DNA of 7,507 nt from Deltaproteobacteria bacterium (lineage in GTDB: Bacteria > Desulfobacterota > DSM-4660 > Desulfatiglandales > B25-G16). Numbering within the stretch: the stretch's first letter is position 1; each line of letters starts with the position of its first letter. Made by a program: the position numbers and the translations under genes. Positions 1 to 6,391 of the stretch are shown here, one piece after another. The stretch lies in assembly GCA_020348625.1 (NCBI GenBank), contig CP070752.1, positions 1,722,039 through 1,729,545 on the forward strand, read 5' to 3'. The notes below the pieces were generated by a model. It saw nothing but the letters and a program-made list of their open reading frames with translations, had not been told where the DNA came from and did no database searches.

Positions 1-137
1 ACTTTGGTAGGGCCTACCTTGAATATGCGGATCCAGTGCTCACCAGCAGGGATATTATGCTCCTGCTTGCAGGCAACTTCACAAGCGAAGCAGCCGATAC
101 ATTCATCTGCATTAAAAAGGAGAGATTTTCTACCCAA
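1..137 (-). CDS. 4Fe-4S ferredoxin-type electron-transfer subunit, N-terminal part (runs off the window)
   Basis: The first 45 residues are present. Residues 13-23 contain C-x2-C-x2-C-x3-C (Cys13, 16, 19, 23; core CIGCFACEVACK), followed by an EHNIPAGEHW stretch. This is typical of the multi-cluster iron-sulfur subunits (PsrB/DmsB/HybA-like) that pass electrons to or from molybdopterin oxidoreductases. No ATG or GTG fits the frame. The best start is a TTG at 137-135, with AAGGAAGAGG just upstream on the coding strand. This start lies inside the final codons of the oxidoreductase gene, so the genes overlap by 8 bases and are probably translationally coupled. No signal peptide is visible, so the partner complex is probably cytoplasmic. 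The rest of the gene, including any further clusters, lies outside the window. Family is confident; the exact start is inferred. Confidence 0.88.
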   Translation of the reverse strand, partial: MGRKSLLFNADECIGCFACEVACKQEHNIPAGEHWIRIFKVGPTK

Positions 138-2310
138 AGTCCTCTTCCTTATATACCTTGCACAAGTTACCCCTCAGTGGCGTAGCGCCACATATCGGGT
201 CGTAGGGTGGGTTGTTGGACATGATAGCGTTGATGTTTGAATCCCAGCATCCATGCTGAGAATCCTTTACCTCTGGATACCACCAGTGTGATGGTGCATG
301 CACTACCCTTGGATGAACCGCCTCGGTAAGTTCAGCCTTCATCTTGACCCGCCCTCTGCCCCTGGGTGCTTCGATCCATACCGCGTCACCATCCTTAATA
401 CCAAGTTCTGAAGCAGTATCAGGGTGGATCTCCATCATCGGATATGGCACTATCTCACGAAGCCAGGGAATCTGCCTATTTGCTCCATGAAAGTAGACTA
501 TATGCCTTCCACCGGTGATCAGGATTAGAGGATAATCCTGATACAGCTCGGGAGCAGATATCGGCGTTTCCGGATTTTCCTGGTAGTATGGCAGTGGGTC
601 ATAGCCAAACTTTTCCAGGATGGAGGAGTAAAGCTCCACTTTTCCCGAAGGGGTATCAAACCCCTTTCCCTCATATTTTCTATATCGAATGGGCTCGGTC
701 ATATATCCCTTTTTCTTAAATTCTTCGAAAGTAATGCCCATCCCCTTGACACGCATGTCGTTTTGCCTTTCGATGGTGTCCCATTCAGCTGGAAATTTTA
801 ACCCCATTCTCTTAATTACTTCGTAAGTAATTTCTCTCTCATCCCGGGTCTCGAACTCCGGCTCAATTGCCTTTTGCCGTGCCCCAATGAGGTTACCGGT
901 GCAAAGAGGCTCGCATACCTCATCTCTTGCCAGGTAGCTGCATGGAGGAAGGATAATGTCACATAGCTCCATGGTTGGCGTCATAAAGAAGTCGGAGCCG
1001 ACTACAAAATCAAGACTCATCAACGCCTCTTTCGTCTCCCTAGAGTCTTCTAAAGCCAAAAGGAGGCTGTTACATGCCCACAATGCTTTAACTGGATAAG
1101 GCTTGCCGGTGAGCATGGCATGGATTACCGAAGGAGGATGGCAATTGTTAAAGGCCAATGACTGAGAACTACAAAGCAAGGGAAACTCCTTGGCACCAAT
1201 TCGCCTGTCCTCTATCTCAGGGGCTTGGCGAAGTTCTCTGCTTATTATTTCAAAAGAGGTTTTAAATCCTTGCGGTTTGTTTTGCATTATGTGGCCACCC
1301 TTAACGTCCAAATCACCACAGATAGCTGGTATCATGCTGATGGCGCGAATTGTCTGAATGGCATTGGTATTCTCCAGCACCCCCATGCGGGTGTGAGTAG
1401 TCCCAGGGCGATTTGTGGCATACATTCTCGCCGCTCGGATTATTTCCTCCTCGCTTATCCAGGTAATCTCTGAAACGCGGTGCGGTGGATATTCCTGTAC
1501 TCTCTTTCTTAGCTCATCGAAACCCACACACCACTTATTTATGAACTCTTTATCGTGTAATTGTTCATTGATGATGACATTTAATATGCCAAGTGCTAGG
1601 GCATCATCGGTCGCCGGCCTGGGCTGAAGAAAGATATCGGCCTTCGCTGCGATTTCAGTAAACCTCGGGTCCACCACGATGATCTTGGCTCCGTTCTTCC
1701 TGCCGATCATAATGTCTCTCGCTGCCATAGGATGAGACATTACTGGGTTACCGCCCCATAGCATAATACATTTGGAGTTCTTGTAGTCAAGAGTACCTTC
1801 ACTGGTAAGGAAGTCACCCAAGGTAACCTTATTAGCTATTATCACTGGATGGAAGCAATAATGGGCGTCGTTGTGTAGGTGTGTCGGCGAATTCATTGCG
1901 TAGAGCCAGCCCTGCTTAGTGAGCCAATGGCAGTGGAAGGAAGCATCGCCCCACGACCATGTAATTGACTCCGGCCCATATTTCTCCATAATCTCTGTGA
2001 ACCTTGCTGCAACCGTATGCAATGCCTCATCCCAAGAAATACGCTGCCATTTGCCTTCCCCCCTTTCACCAATACGCTTCATGGGATACTTGATGCGGTC
2101 GGGATGATAGAGAAACTGTATTGCTGCCAGCCCTTTTGGGCACATTGCCCCCTCGTTTACCGGGCAGTCTGGATCACCTTCAATTTTTACCACTTTTTCA
2201 TCTTCAACATGCACCAGCACACCGCATTCACAGTGGCACCGGTCACAAAAAGTCCTTACTATTCTCACGTTACTTGTCTCTGTTTCCAAAATCCTATTTT
2301 TGTCCGCCAT
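130..2310 (-). CDS. Molybdopterin-dependent oxidoreductase, DMSO reductase superfamily, catalytic subunit
   Basis: An intact 726-residue catalytic subunit carrying bis-MGD molybdenum or tungsten. The N-terminal Fe4S4 domain has Cys22-x2-Cys25-x3-Cys29-x27-Cys57 (FCDRCHCECG, then MCPKG). Pterin-binding motifs follow: LWGGNP at 184-189, DPR at 214-216 and RPATD at 231-235. Cys152 in HYCFHP is the likely metal ligand. The C-terminal molydop-binding domain covers about 595-720 (LITGGR, then MEIHPDTASELGIKDGD). Length and layout resemble the cytoplasmic acetylene hydratase/formate dehydrogenase/thiosulfate reductase branch. However, the residue after the second cluster Cys is His26, where acetylene hydratase has its catalytic Asp13, so that activity is not expected. 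No Tat signal is present. The ATG at 2310 has AGGGG seven bases upstream. The ferredoxin subunit follows with an overlap. The substrate cannot be read from the sequence. Confidence 0.95.
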   Translation of the reverse strand: MADKNRILETETSNVRIVRTFCDRCHCECGVLVHVEDEKVVKIEGDPDCPVNEGAMCPKGLAAIQFLYHPDRIKYPMKRIGERGEGKWQRISWDEALHTVAARFTEIMEKYGPESITWSWGDASFHCHWLTKQGWLYAMNSPTHLHNDAHYCFHPVIIANKVTLGDFLTSEGTLDYKNSKCIMLWGGNPVMSHPMAARDIMIGRKNGAKIIVVDPRFTEIAAKADIFLQPRPATDDALALGILNVIINEQLHDKEFINKWCVGFDELRKRVQEYPPHRVSEITWISEEEIIRAARMYATNRPGTTHTRMGVLENTNAIQTIRAISMIPAICGDLDVKGGHIMQNKPQGFKTSFEIISRELRQAPEIEDRRIGAKEFPLLCSSQSLAFNNCHPPSVIHAMLTGKPYPVKALWACNSLLLALEDSRETKEALMSLDFVVGSDFFMTPTMELCDIILPPCSYLARDEVCEPLCTGNLIGARQKAIEPEFETRDEREITYEVIKRMGLKFPAEWDTIERQNDMRVKGMGITFEEFKKKGYMTEPIRYRKYEGKGFDTPSGKVELYSSILEKFGYDPLPYYQENPETPISAPELYQDYPLILITGGRHIVYFHGANRQIPWLREIVPYPMMEIHPDTASELGIKDGDAVWIEAPRGRGRVKMKAELTEAVHPRVVHAPSHWWYPEVKDSQHGCWDSNINAIMSNNPPYDPICGATPLRGNLCKVYKEEDFG

Positions 2311-2320
2311 TTCAGAACCC

Positions 2321-2401
2321 CTATATCGGGATTTCCAAAAAGCCTACCGCATCAACCCTGGCAACCGGAGTGTAAGTGTTGGAAAGGCAATTATCAATGC
2401 C
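2321..2401 (-). pseudogene. Short open tail before the oxidoreductase gene, origin unknown
   Basis: After the AOR similarity stops near 2407, a different minus-strand frame reads through ARVDAVGFLEIPI to a TAG at 2323-2321. This is 10 bases before the oxidoreductase ATG. The spacing is what one expects for the end of an upstream operon gene, so this may be the surviving 3' end of the gene once located here. I do not recognise the peptide, and 27 codons could stay open by chance. Confidence 0.2.
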
Positions 2402-2406
2402 ATCAC

Positions 2407-2858
2407 TATCAAGTCGTCTGTTTCCCAGGTTGTTTTCCCCCAGATTGCCCGGGCATCCCTGAGCTCAATATGGTCATCATCTATCTACAAATAAACCGGT
2501 CTTCTTGCCTTACCTTGCAGTACTATATGATCATAGCCGGCAAACTTGAGCTCAGGGGCAAAATGACCCCCGGAATTTGCAGTCCGAACCCCGTAGGAGA
2601 ATAGATTCTTGGAAACTATAAAATGGCGAGTGGCAGCTGGCGCCAAGGTGCCAACCAATGGCCCTGCGCCAACTACTATTCTATTTGTCGGTTCTTAGGG
2701 CATAGTCCATGTTTTTAGCTCATTATAGACTATACTCATGTTTATCCCGCGCCCCCAAGCCATTCTTGAATACAATTCTCCGTAGGCTCAACAGATATCG
2801 CTGCTGTAGATAAGTCCACACGCACGATTTGCAAATTTTCGCGAAAAAACTCTTCTAT
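2407..2858 (-). pseudogene. Aldehyde:ferredoxin oxidoreductase, N-terminal fragment, broken
   Basis: Minus-strand translation across two frames gives a clear AOR domain 1: IVRVDLSTAAISVEPT, then LGG/RGINMSIVYNELKTW, GPLVGTLAPA, NSGGHFAPELKFAGYD, PVYL, then IDDDHIELRDA and WGKTTWET. This is roughly the first 150 of about 600 residues, the tungstopterin-binding beta domain. One base is missing in the G-rich run at about 2751-2757, between LGG and RGIN. A TAA lies at 2697-2695, after TMP and before EPTNR. A TAG at 2487-2485 sits where the family has Trp in YLWIDD. Similarity ends near 2407, and domains 2 and 3 with the catalytic and cluster ligands are absent. The product cannot be functional. 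Family recognition is strong; the exact deletion ends are approximate. Confidence 0.9.
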
Positions 2859-2940
2859 GATGATACGAACAGGCTATTTCACAGGACCTACAGCCAGTAC
2901 ACTTCTCGGTCCAGATAACTTCTTGCTTCTCGGAACTCCA
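2821..2940 (-). pseudogene. 4Fe-4S ferredoxin N-terminal fragment (AOR-associated type), truncated
   Basis: The minus strand reads EVIWTEKCTGCRSCEIAC, then SYHHRRVFSRK. This has the C-x2-C-x2-C-x3-C motif followed by the YHH-x-VFS stretch usual in small ferredoxins encoded just before AOR genes. The frame meets no start codon before an upstream TGA at about 2973. Downstream, similarity stops around 2836-2841, and within a few bases the AOR N-terminus begins in another frame. The simplest explanation is a deletion that removed most of the ferredoxin and fused its first cluster motif to the start of AOR. The frame runs on without similarity to a TGA at 2790-2788. Confidence 0.82.
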
Positions 2941-3290
2941 TTTTCTGGGCTTTATATTCGGTTCTCTTCATCTTCCGCCTTGTCTATTTACCATAAATCT
3001 GTTCTTGCACCTTCAAGTAACCGTTTGGTAGCGTCGAAAAGTTTTAGCATCAACAATATTGAATAATCTTTCAAGTTCTTAAGAGGTTATGGCGGTTTTG
3101 GAAAGGCGCTACGTGAAAATAATTCCACAGGGTTTAGCAGTTGCTAATTATTTGGGATCTATTTTTCGGAAGCGTTGGCAGTTTTAATCTAGCTCATTTA
3201 AACGCTAAATATTTGGCCACGCCGATCTTCGCTTTTAGACAGCGCCTTGAGAAAATTGGCATGAGCGCATAGACGTAGGAATATTCGATT
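2941..3290. other. Intergenic stretch upstream of the ferredoxin-AOR wreck
   Basis: No convincing intact gene is seen. On the minus strand, a short frame beginning LFDATKRLLEGARTDLW looks protein-like but ends at a TAA near 2989. It could be another eroded gene start. On the plus strand, a 32-codon frame at 3089-3187 (MAVLERRYVKIIPQ...) has AAGAGG before its ATG but no recognisable family. The plus-strand frame at 2857-3066 overlaps the ferredoxin remnant antisense and is treated as a shadow. Confidence 0.5.
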
Positions 3291-3319
3291 TTTATAATAT
3301 GACATTTGGATACTGTCAA
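3291..3319 (-). promoter_or_regulatory. Near-consensus sigma70 promoter facing the decayed ferredoxin-AOR region
   Basis: On the minus strand, TTGACA (3319-3314) is followed by a 17-base spacer and TATAAA (3296-3291). This is a perfect -35, a one-mismatch -10 and ideal spacing. It points toward the ferredoxin-AOR remnants and, beyond them, the oxidoreductase gene. It starts 14 bases outside the terminus of the IS3-type remnant. Transcription would begin near 3284. It may be the original operon promoter. Activity is inferred from the match only. Confidence 0.55.
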
Positions 3320-3332
3320 TTTTTTTCTGGAA

Positions 3333-3512
3333 TGGGCTGACCCCCACAAACTGCTCACATTAGGGCGATGTAATTAGAGCAGGTTAACACGTGTTGTGGG
3401 TTACCATTACCATAGCTTCAAACTCACAAGGAAGTAGATAGCCGAGAGAGGAGTGTAATCGTTTCTGGTTATATACATCATCAATAAAAAAGTTCATGCA
3501 GCGCCCAAGAAC
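3333..3512 (-). mobile_element. IS3-family insertion sequence remnant, right end only
   Basis: The outer end reads TGGGCTGACCCCCACAAAC from 3333. It starts with TG and has the TGACCCC core common at IS3-family termini. About 50 bases inside it is the stop of an IS3-type transposase frame. The remnant breaks off near 3500-3540, where sequence typical of a different transposase begins. The left end and most of the element are missing, so it cannot move by itself. Confidence 0.75.
3384..3512 (-). pseudogene. IS3-family transposase OrfB, C-terminal fragment
   Basis: The minus strand reads MNFFIDDVYNQKRLHSSLGY followed by LLPCEFEA, ending at a TAA (3386-3384). The YNQKRLHSSLGY-x2-P-x-EFE pattern is the hallmark end of the IS3-family integrase (rve) domain, just past the last acidic residue of the DDE triad. 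The catalytic core upstream is gone. Codons before the Met (reading TLVLGRC) no longer resemble the family, which puts the break close to 3500. Confidence 0.87.
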
Positions 3513-3539
3513 TAGCGTCCGCAAGAAAGCAAGTTGCTC

Positions 3540-3707
3540 TTACAAACCGAAGCCATGCTCTTTGTTCAATGCATCTCCTTTTCTTACCGCATATTCAGCA
3601 GCCGGCTGTGTTATCCCAGGATGCCTCGTGCACTCATCTACAATATACCCGAGCTCGTGCACCGCCCAGTAAAAAAATAATCCCCTATTACGAGCCCTCA
3701 ACCTGTA
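3540..3707 (-). pseudogene. Y1/REP-associated transposase C-terminal domain remnant
   Basis: The last ~55 codons of a 106-codon minus frame read ARNRGLFFYWAVHELGY, then GITQPAAEYAVRKGDAL, ending GFGL. This resembles the C-terminal helix-turn-helix of REP-associated (IS200-like, Y1 HUH) transposases: a YWAVRELGY helix, then an LGMTQPAVSYAVRRGE-like recognition helix. The first half of the frame (to about residue 50) does not look like the rest of such a protein, and the HUH and catalytic Tyr region is not found. Recognition is from memory of family patterns, so it is moderate. Confidence 0.6.
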
Positions 3708-3766
3708 AGGGAATGCTCGTGCAGAATGTGTTTGGAATTCACGGGGCCACTGGTTAATCTGCCTCG

Positions 3767-4057
3767 ATGCGACATTTAGCACGGTGGGCAGAGAAGCTAG
3801 AAAAAGATCCCTCTTTGAGACAGCGTTTTGAGAAACTGAAATGTGAATGGGGCGGTGCATTTTAGTACATAGCTACCCTCACAACGCTCTCCCCCTCATG
3901 GCATCGACACCAGGTTCAAACCGTACGATCGAGACTCCAGCAAACAGCCGGGAAGATCGTATTCCATGAGGGAGAGGTGTTTCTGAAGGTCAGATCAGGT
4001 GTTTTTCACCTTTTTGCTGACATTCGTCTCAGGATATGGGAGGTTGCCACTAATTAA
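3767..4057 (+). pseudogene. Interrupted 96-codon frame, probably a DDE transposase C-terminal remnant
   Basis: One plus-strand frame runs from an ATG at 3767 to a TAA at 4055-4057 with a single internal stop (TAG 3863-3865). Both halves look protein-like. The first has WAEKLEKDPSLRQRFEKLK and CEWGGAF. The second has SWHRHQVQTVRSRLQQ, TAGKIVFHEGEVFLKVRSG and a helix ending RIWEVATN. The second half is reminiscent of the basic C-terminal segment of IS1380/IS4-like transposases, where an R-L-x5-G-K/R-I-V-x-H pattern is common. I cannot see the DDE residues, so the family is only a suggestion. It points opposite to the neighbouring minus-strand remnants. Confidence 0.4.
3887..3976. repeat. Inverted repeat, 13-15 bp arms
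   Basis: CTCTCCCCCTCATGG (3887-3901) and CCATGAGGGAGAG (3964-3976) are inverted copies, apart from two extra C bases in the left arm. They are separated by 62 bases and lie inside the degraded transposase-like frame. They may be decayed element ends or chance. Confidence 0.4.
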
Positions 4058-4153
4058 ATAATGAGGGAAAAGCGACTTCTTAAAGCCCCCGATGGACAGG
4101 TGCTCACAAAGCCGCTGACCGCTGCTCGCAGGCTTGAACCTTGACAGGTGAAG

Positions 4154-4190
4154 AGCAATGAGCTACTGGTGATAGCAAATTCTCATTGCT
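4154..4190. repeat. Perfect 9-bp inverted repeat, possible plus-strand terminator
   Basis: AGCAATGAG (4154-4162) and CTCATTGCT (4182-4190) are exact inverted copies with a 19-base loop. A run of six T (4197-4202) follows on the plus strand after AAGGTC. It could stop transcription coming from the transposon debris before the hydrolase gene. The stem is AT-rich and the T run is offset by six bases, so termination would be weak. Confidence 0.35.
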
Positions 4191-4428
4191 AAGGTCTTTT
4201 TTCGCGTGGAAATCAATAATGGCGATGATATGCTCTTACTGGAGGAATGGTATTCCCGACACGGCCTAGAGCGCCCGATTTTCTAGGATAATTCTCAAAA
4301 GATCCTGGCCGACATGGAGGTGACGGAGGAAAAATAGGAGTCAGCTCTCGTATGGTTTCTTCGACTTTGAGATTTGAACTGCGCAAAAGGCCTGGGAAAA
4401 GACACCATACCTATACTAGTGTGTGGGA

Positions 4429-4448
4429 CGGGATGGCTCGGCATCCCG
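4429..4448. repeat. Small hairpin upstream of the hydrolase gene
   Basis: CGGGATG and CATCCCG form a perfect 7-bp stem around a 6-base loop (GCTCGG), about 120 bases before the hydrolase ATG. No U-tract follows. It may be a leader structure or an operator; the role is unknown. Confidence 0.3.
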
Positions 4449-4551
4449 GCAAAAGGGACGGTAAGGAGTCTCTGTGAGGTTGTGAGGATTGGCCCGTGGC
4501 TTTTGGCTATTAATGAATTTCCTTGCAAAACAGGTCTTCAGGCAAATATCC

Positions 4552-4563
4552 AGAGGAAGGTGA
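4552..4563 (+). promoter_or_regulatory. Strong ribosome binding site that sets the hydrolase start
   Basis: AGAGGAAGGTGA ends four bases before the ATG at 4568 and is an excellent anti-16S match. It rules in this ATG over the in-frame TTG at 4523, which has no comparable site. Confidence 0.8.
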
Positions 4564-4567
4564 CAAA

Positions 4568-6379
4568 ATGCAGGAAAGAAGGGATCAAGACTTAACTATT
4601 TTGAGGCAGCCGGATTCGCCGCCGTCTTATTATCGGCGGGCCCCGGAATTTGAGAAAATGATCAAAGAAAAGGATGTCATGGTTCCGATGCGCGACGGTG
4701 TTCATCTGTGCGTGGATATCTTTCGGCCCGATTCCGATGAGAGATTTGCTGCACTGCTGGCCTTTGCCATCTATAACAAAGATATTATGGGCCCTGACAT
4801 GTTTGAGACCCTTCCCCCACAGCCGGCCTGGTCTCCACTATGGGCCGGGCCACTGGAGGCAGGGGACACGAAATTTTTTGTATCCAGGGGCTATGTGCAC
4901 GTCATCGGCTCCCCGAGAGGCGTCGGCAAGTCAGAGGGGGGAGGCTCCCGCGAGTGGGATTCCTATGACCTTATCGAATGGATTGCCGAGCAGCCCTGGT
5001 GCGACGGGAACGTCGGGATGATCGGGATATCCGGTTATGGCGCCGAGCAGCTTTATGTGGCCAAACAGCAACCTCCCCACTTGAAGGCGATATTTCCCTT
5101 CGATTCACGCGGCGCCTACGGTGATCTGGGGGGGTTCCGGGACGAACACCCGGGCGGCGTGATCCATCTGTTTAGATACCTTATCATGGGTTTATCCGCC
5201 ATTCACGGACAAAAAGGCCGACCGGCAAAGCTCCCCCCCGAGATAGAGAAGCGATGGGAAGAAGCTATGAATAATCCCGACTACAGGATGTACCCCCACG
5301 TATACAATCTGCTGACCCAGAAGGGGCAGCACTATCCACCTGTTTTTCATCTCCTGCTGGATCCCTTTGACAAAGAGGAGACCGTAAAGAAAAGCGAAGC
5401 CGAGTTTGAAAAAGTTAAAGTGCCCACCTACACAGGTTCGGGATGGTATGGTTATACTTATAAAACCCATCTTCAGGGGTCCCAGCACTGGTACAAGGAA
5501 ATCAAGGCGCCCAAGAAACTGTTGATTTCGGGGCCCGCCCATCTTGAACGACCTTTCCATTCCTTTCACGATGAAATATTGAAGTGGAATGACCACTGGC
5601 TCAAGGGAATCGAGACGGATATCATGGATGAGCCGCCTGTAAAGGTCTGGGTCATGGGAGCGAACAAATGGCACTATGGAGAGGATTGGCCTTTGCCAGA
5701 AACCCGGTGGACAAAGCTCTACCTCAACAGCTGGGAGCGCTTAAGGGCTGAGCCTTTTGAGGAGATGAGCAGTGAAGCCTACCAGGAACCGGACGCCTTC
5801 ATCCAAATGCCGCCCACCCATACAAGAAAAATACAGAGGCTTCGCTATATGACCGATCCCCTGCCCGAGGACACCCTGATGATCGGTCCGAGTGCCCTTT
5901 ATCTTCATGCGGCAATCGACCAGGAGGATACGAACTGGATTATCATACTAAAGGACGTGGGACCGGACGGGTCCGTTAGGACTGCAAGGGAGGGAGAAAG
6001 GGATGTCCCGGAGGGGCTCCCTGAAAGGGAGCTGACCAGAGGCTGGCTCAAGGCGTCTCATCGGGCCCTGGACCCGAAAAGATCAAAACCCTGGAGACCC
6101 TGGCATCCACTGACAAGAGAGGCATGGAAACCTGTCAGGCCTGGAGAGATCAATGAATACGCGATCGAGATCTGTTCGACCGCCAACTTATTCAAGAGGG
6201 GGCACCGGATCTGTGTGGATATCACCAGCATGGACCTCCCGACCGGCGTTTCAGGGGCAACTAACGTGGAATATATCCCGTACCATATCTGTAGCAGCAA
6301 AACAACGGTCCACAGGATCTATCATAACGAAAAATATCCGTCCTACCTGCTTGTCCCCATCATTCCGGGAGATAAGTAG
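4568..6379 (+). CDS. CocE/NonD-family hydrolase (peptidase S15-like alpha/beta hydrolase)
   Basis: The protein has 603 residues. Residues 32-190 and 285-360 form an alpha/beta-hydrolase domain with the family opening MVPMRDGVHLCVDIFRP (38-54) and SRGYVHVIGSPRGVGKSEG (106-124). The nucleophile elbow is GISGYG with Ser155. Residues about 380-600 form the beta jelly-roll (X-Pro dipeptidyl-peptidase C-terminal type), including SALYLHAAIDQEDTNW and the final FKRGHRICVDITS region. The catalytic His is probably in GPAHLERPFH (H325 or H331). Where cocaine esterase has its acid in GWYD, this protein has GWYG (Gly295), so the acid is missing or supplied elsewhere. No signal peptide is present, so it is likely cytoplasmic. 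The family cleaves esters, amides or peptides; the substrate is unknown. A strong ribosome site precedes the ATG. The downstream isochorismatase-fold gene is in the same direction, 122 bases away. Confidence 0.93.
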   Translation: MQERRDQDLTILRQPDSPPSYYRRAPEFEKMIKEKDVMVPMRDGVHLCVDIFRPDSDERFAALLAFAIYNKDIMGPDMFETLPPQPAWSPLWAGPLEAGDTKFFVSRGYVHVIGSPRGVGKSEGGGSREWDSYDLIEWIAEQPWCDGNVGMIGISGYGAEQLYVAKQQPPHLKAIFPFDSRGAYGDLGGFRDEHPGGVIHLFRYLIMGLSAIHGQKGRPAKLPPEIEKRWEEAMNNPDYRMYPHVYNLLTQKGQHYPPVFHLLLDPFDKEETVKKSEAEFEKVKVPTYTGSGWYGYTYKTHLQGSQHWYKEIKAPKKLLISGPAHLERPFHSFHDEILKWNDHWLKGIETDIMDEPPVKVWVMGANKWHYGEDWPLPETRWTKLYLNSWERLRAEPFEEMSSEAYQEPDAFIQMPPTHTRKIQRLRYMTDPLPEDTLMIGPSALYLHAAIDQEDTNWIIILKDVGPDGSVRTAREGERDVPEGLPERELTRGWLKASHRALDPKRSKPWRPWHPLTREAWKPVRPGEINEYAIEICSTANLFKRGHRICVDITSMDLPTGVSGATNVEYIPYHICSSKTTVHRIYHNEKYPSYLLVPIIPGDK

Positions 6380-6391
6380 GGGGAGCTTAGG

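Larger units (their letters stand above)
4058..4567. other. Gene-free stretch before the hydrolase gene
   Basis: No intact gene is recognised. Short plus-strand frames (for example MREKRLLKAPDGQVLT at about 4061, and NGDDMLLLEEWYSRHGLE near 4220) look faintly protein-like but are stopped within 30-45 codons. They may be further debris. Two hairpins are listed separately. A TATACT at 4412-4417 could be a -10 box, but no good -35 lies 16-18 bases upstream, so the hydrolase promoter is not identified. Confidence 0.5.

Noticed and set aside
2017..2604. 195-codon plus-strand open frame
   Set aside because: It is antisense to the oxidoreductase start and the AOR remnant, both well supported. It is rich in Cys, Pro and His, with no domain or ribosome site.
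2485..2697. Stop codon recoding (TAG as Trp, TAA as Leu) in the AOR fragment
   Set aside because: Intact neighbours use normal stops, two different stops would need recoding, and a frameshift and truncation are also present. Plain decay explains it.
3293..3298. TATAAT on the plus strand
   Set aside because: No acceptable -35 element lies 16-18 bases upstream. The same bases fit far better as the minus-strand -10.
4523..4567. Longer hydrolase start at TTG 4523
   Set aside because: The extra 15 residues do not look like the family, and a strong ribosome site sits just before the ATG at 4568.
4374..4595. 73-codon plus-strand frame ahead of the hydrolase gene
   Set aside because: It overlaps the hydrolase start in another frame, spans a hairpin and the hydrolase ribosome site, and shows no known domain.
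5192..5674. 160-codon minus-strand open frame
   Set aside because: It lies wholly antisense to the CocE-type gene, whose motifs are clear. It is a shadow frame.
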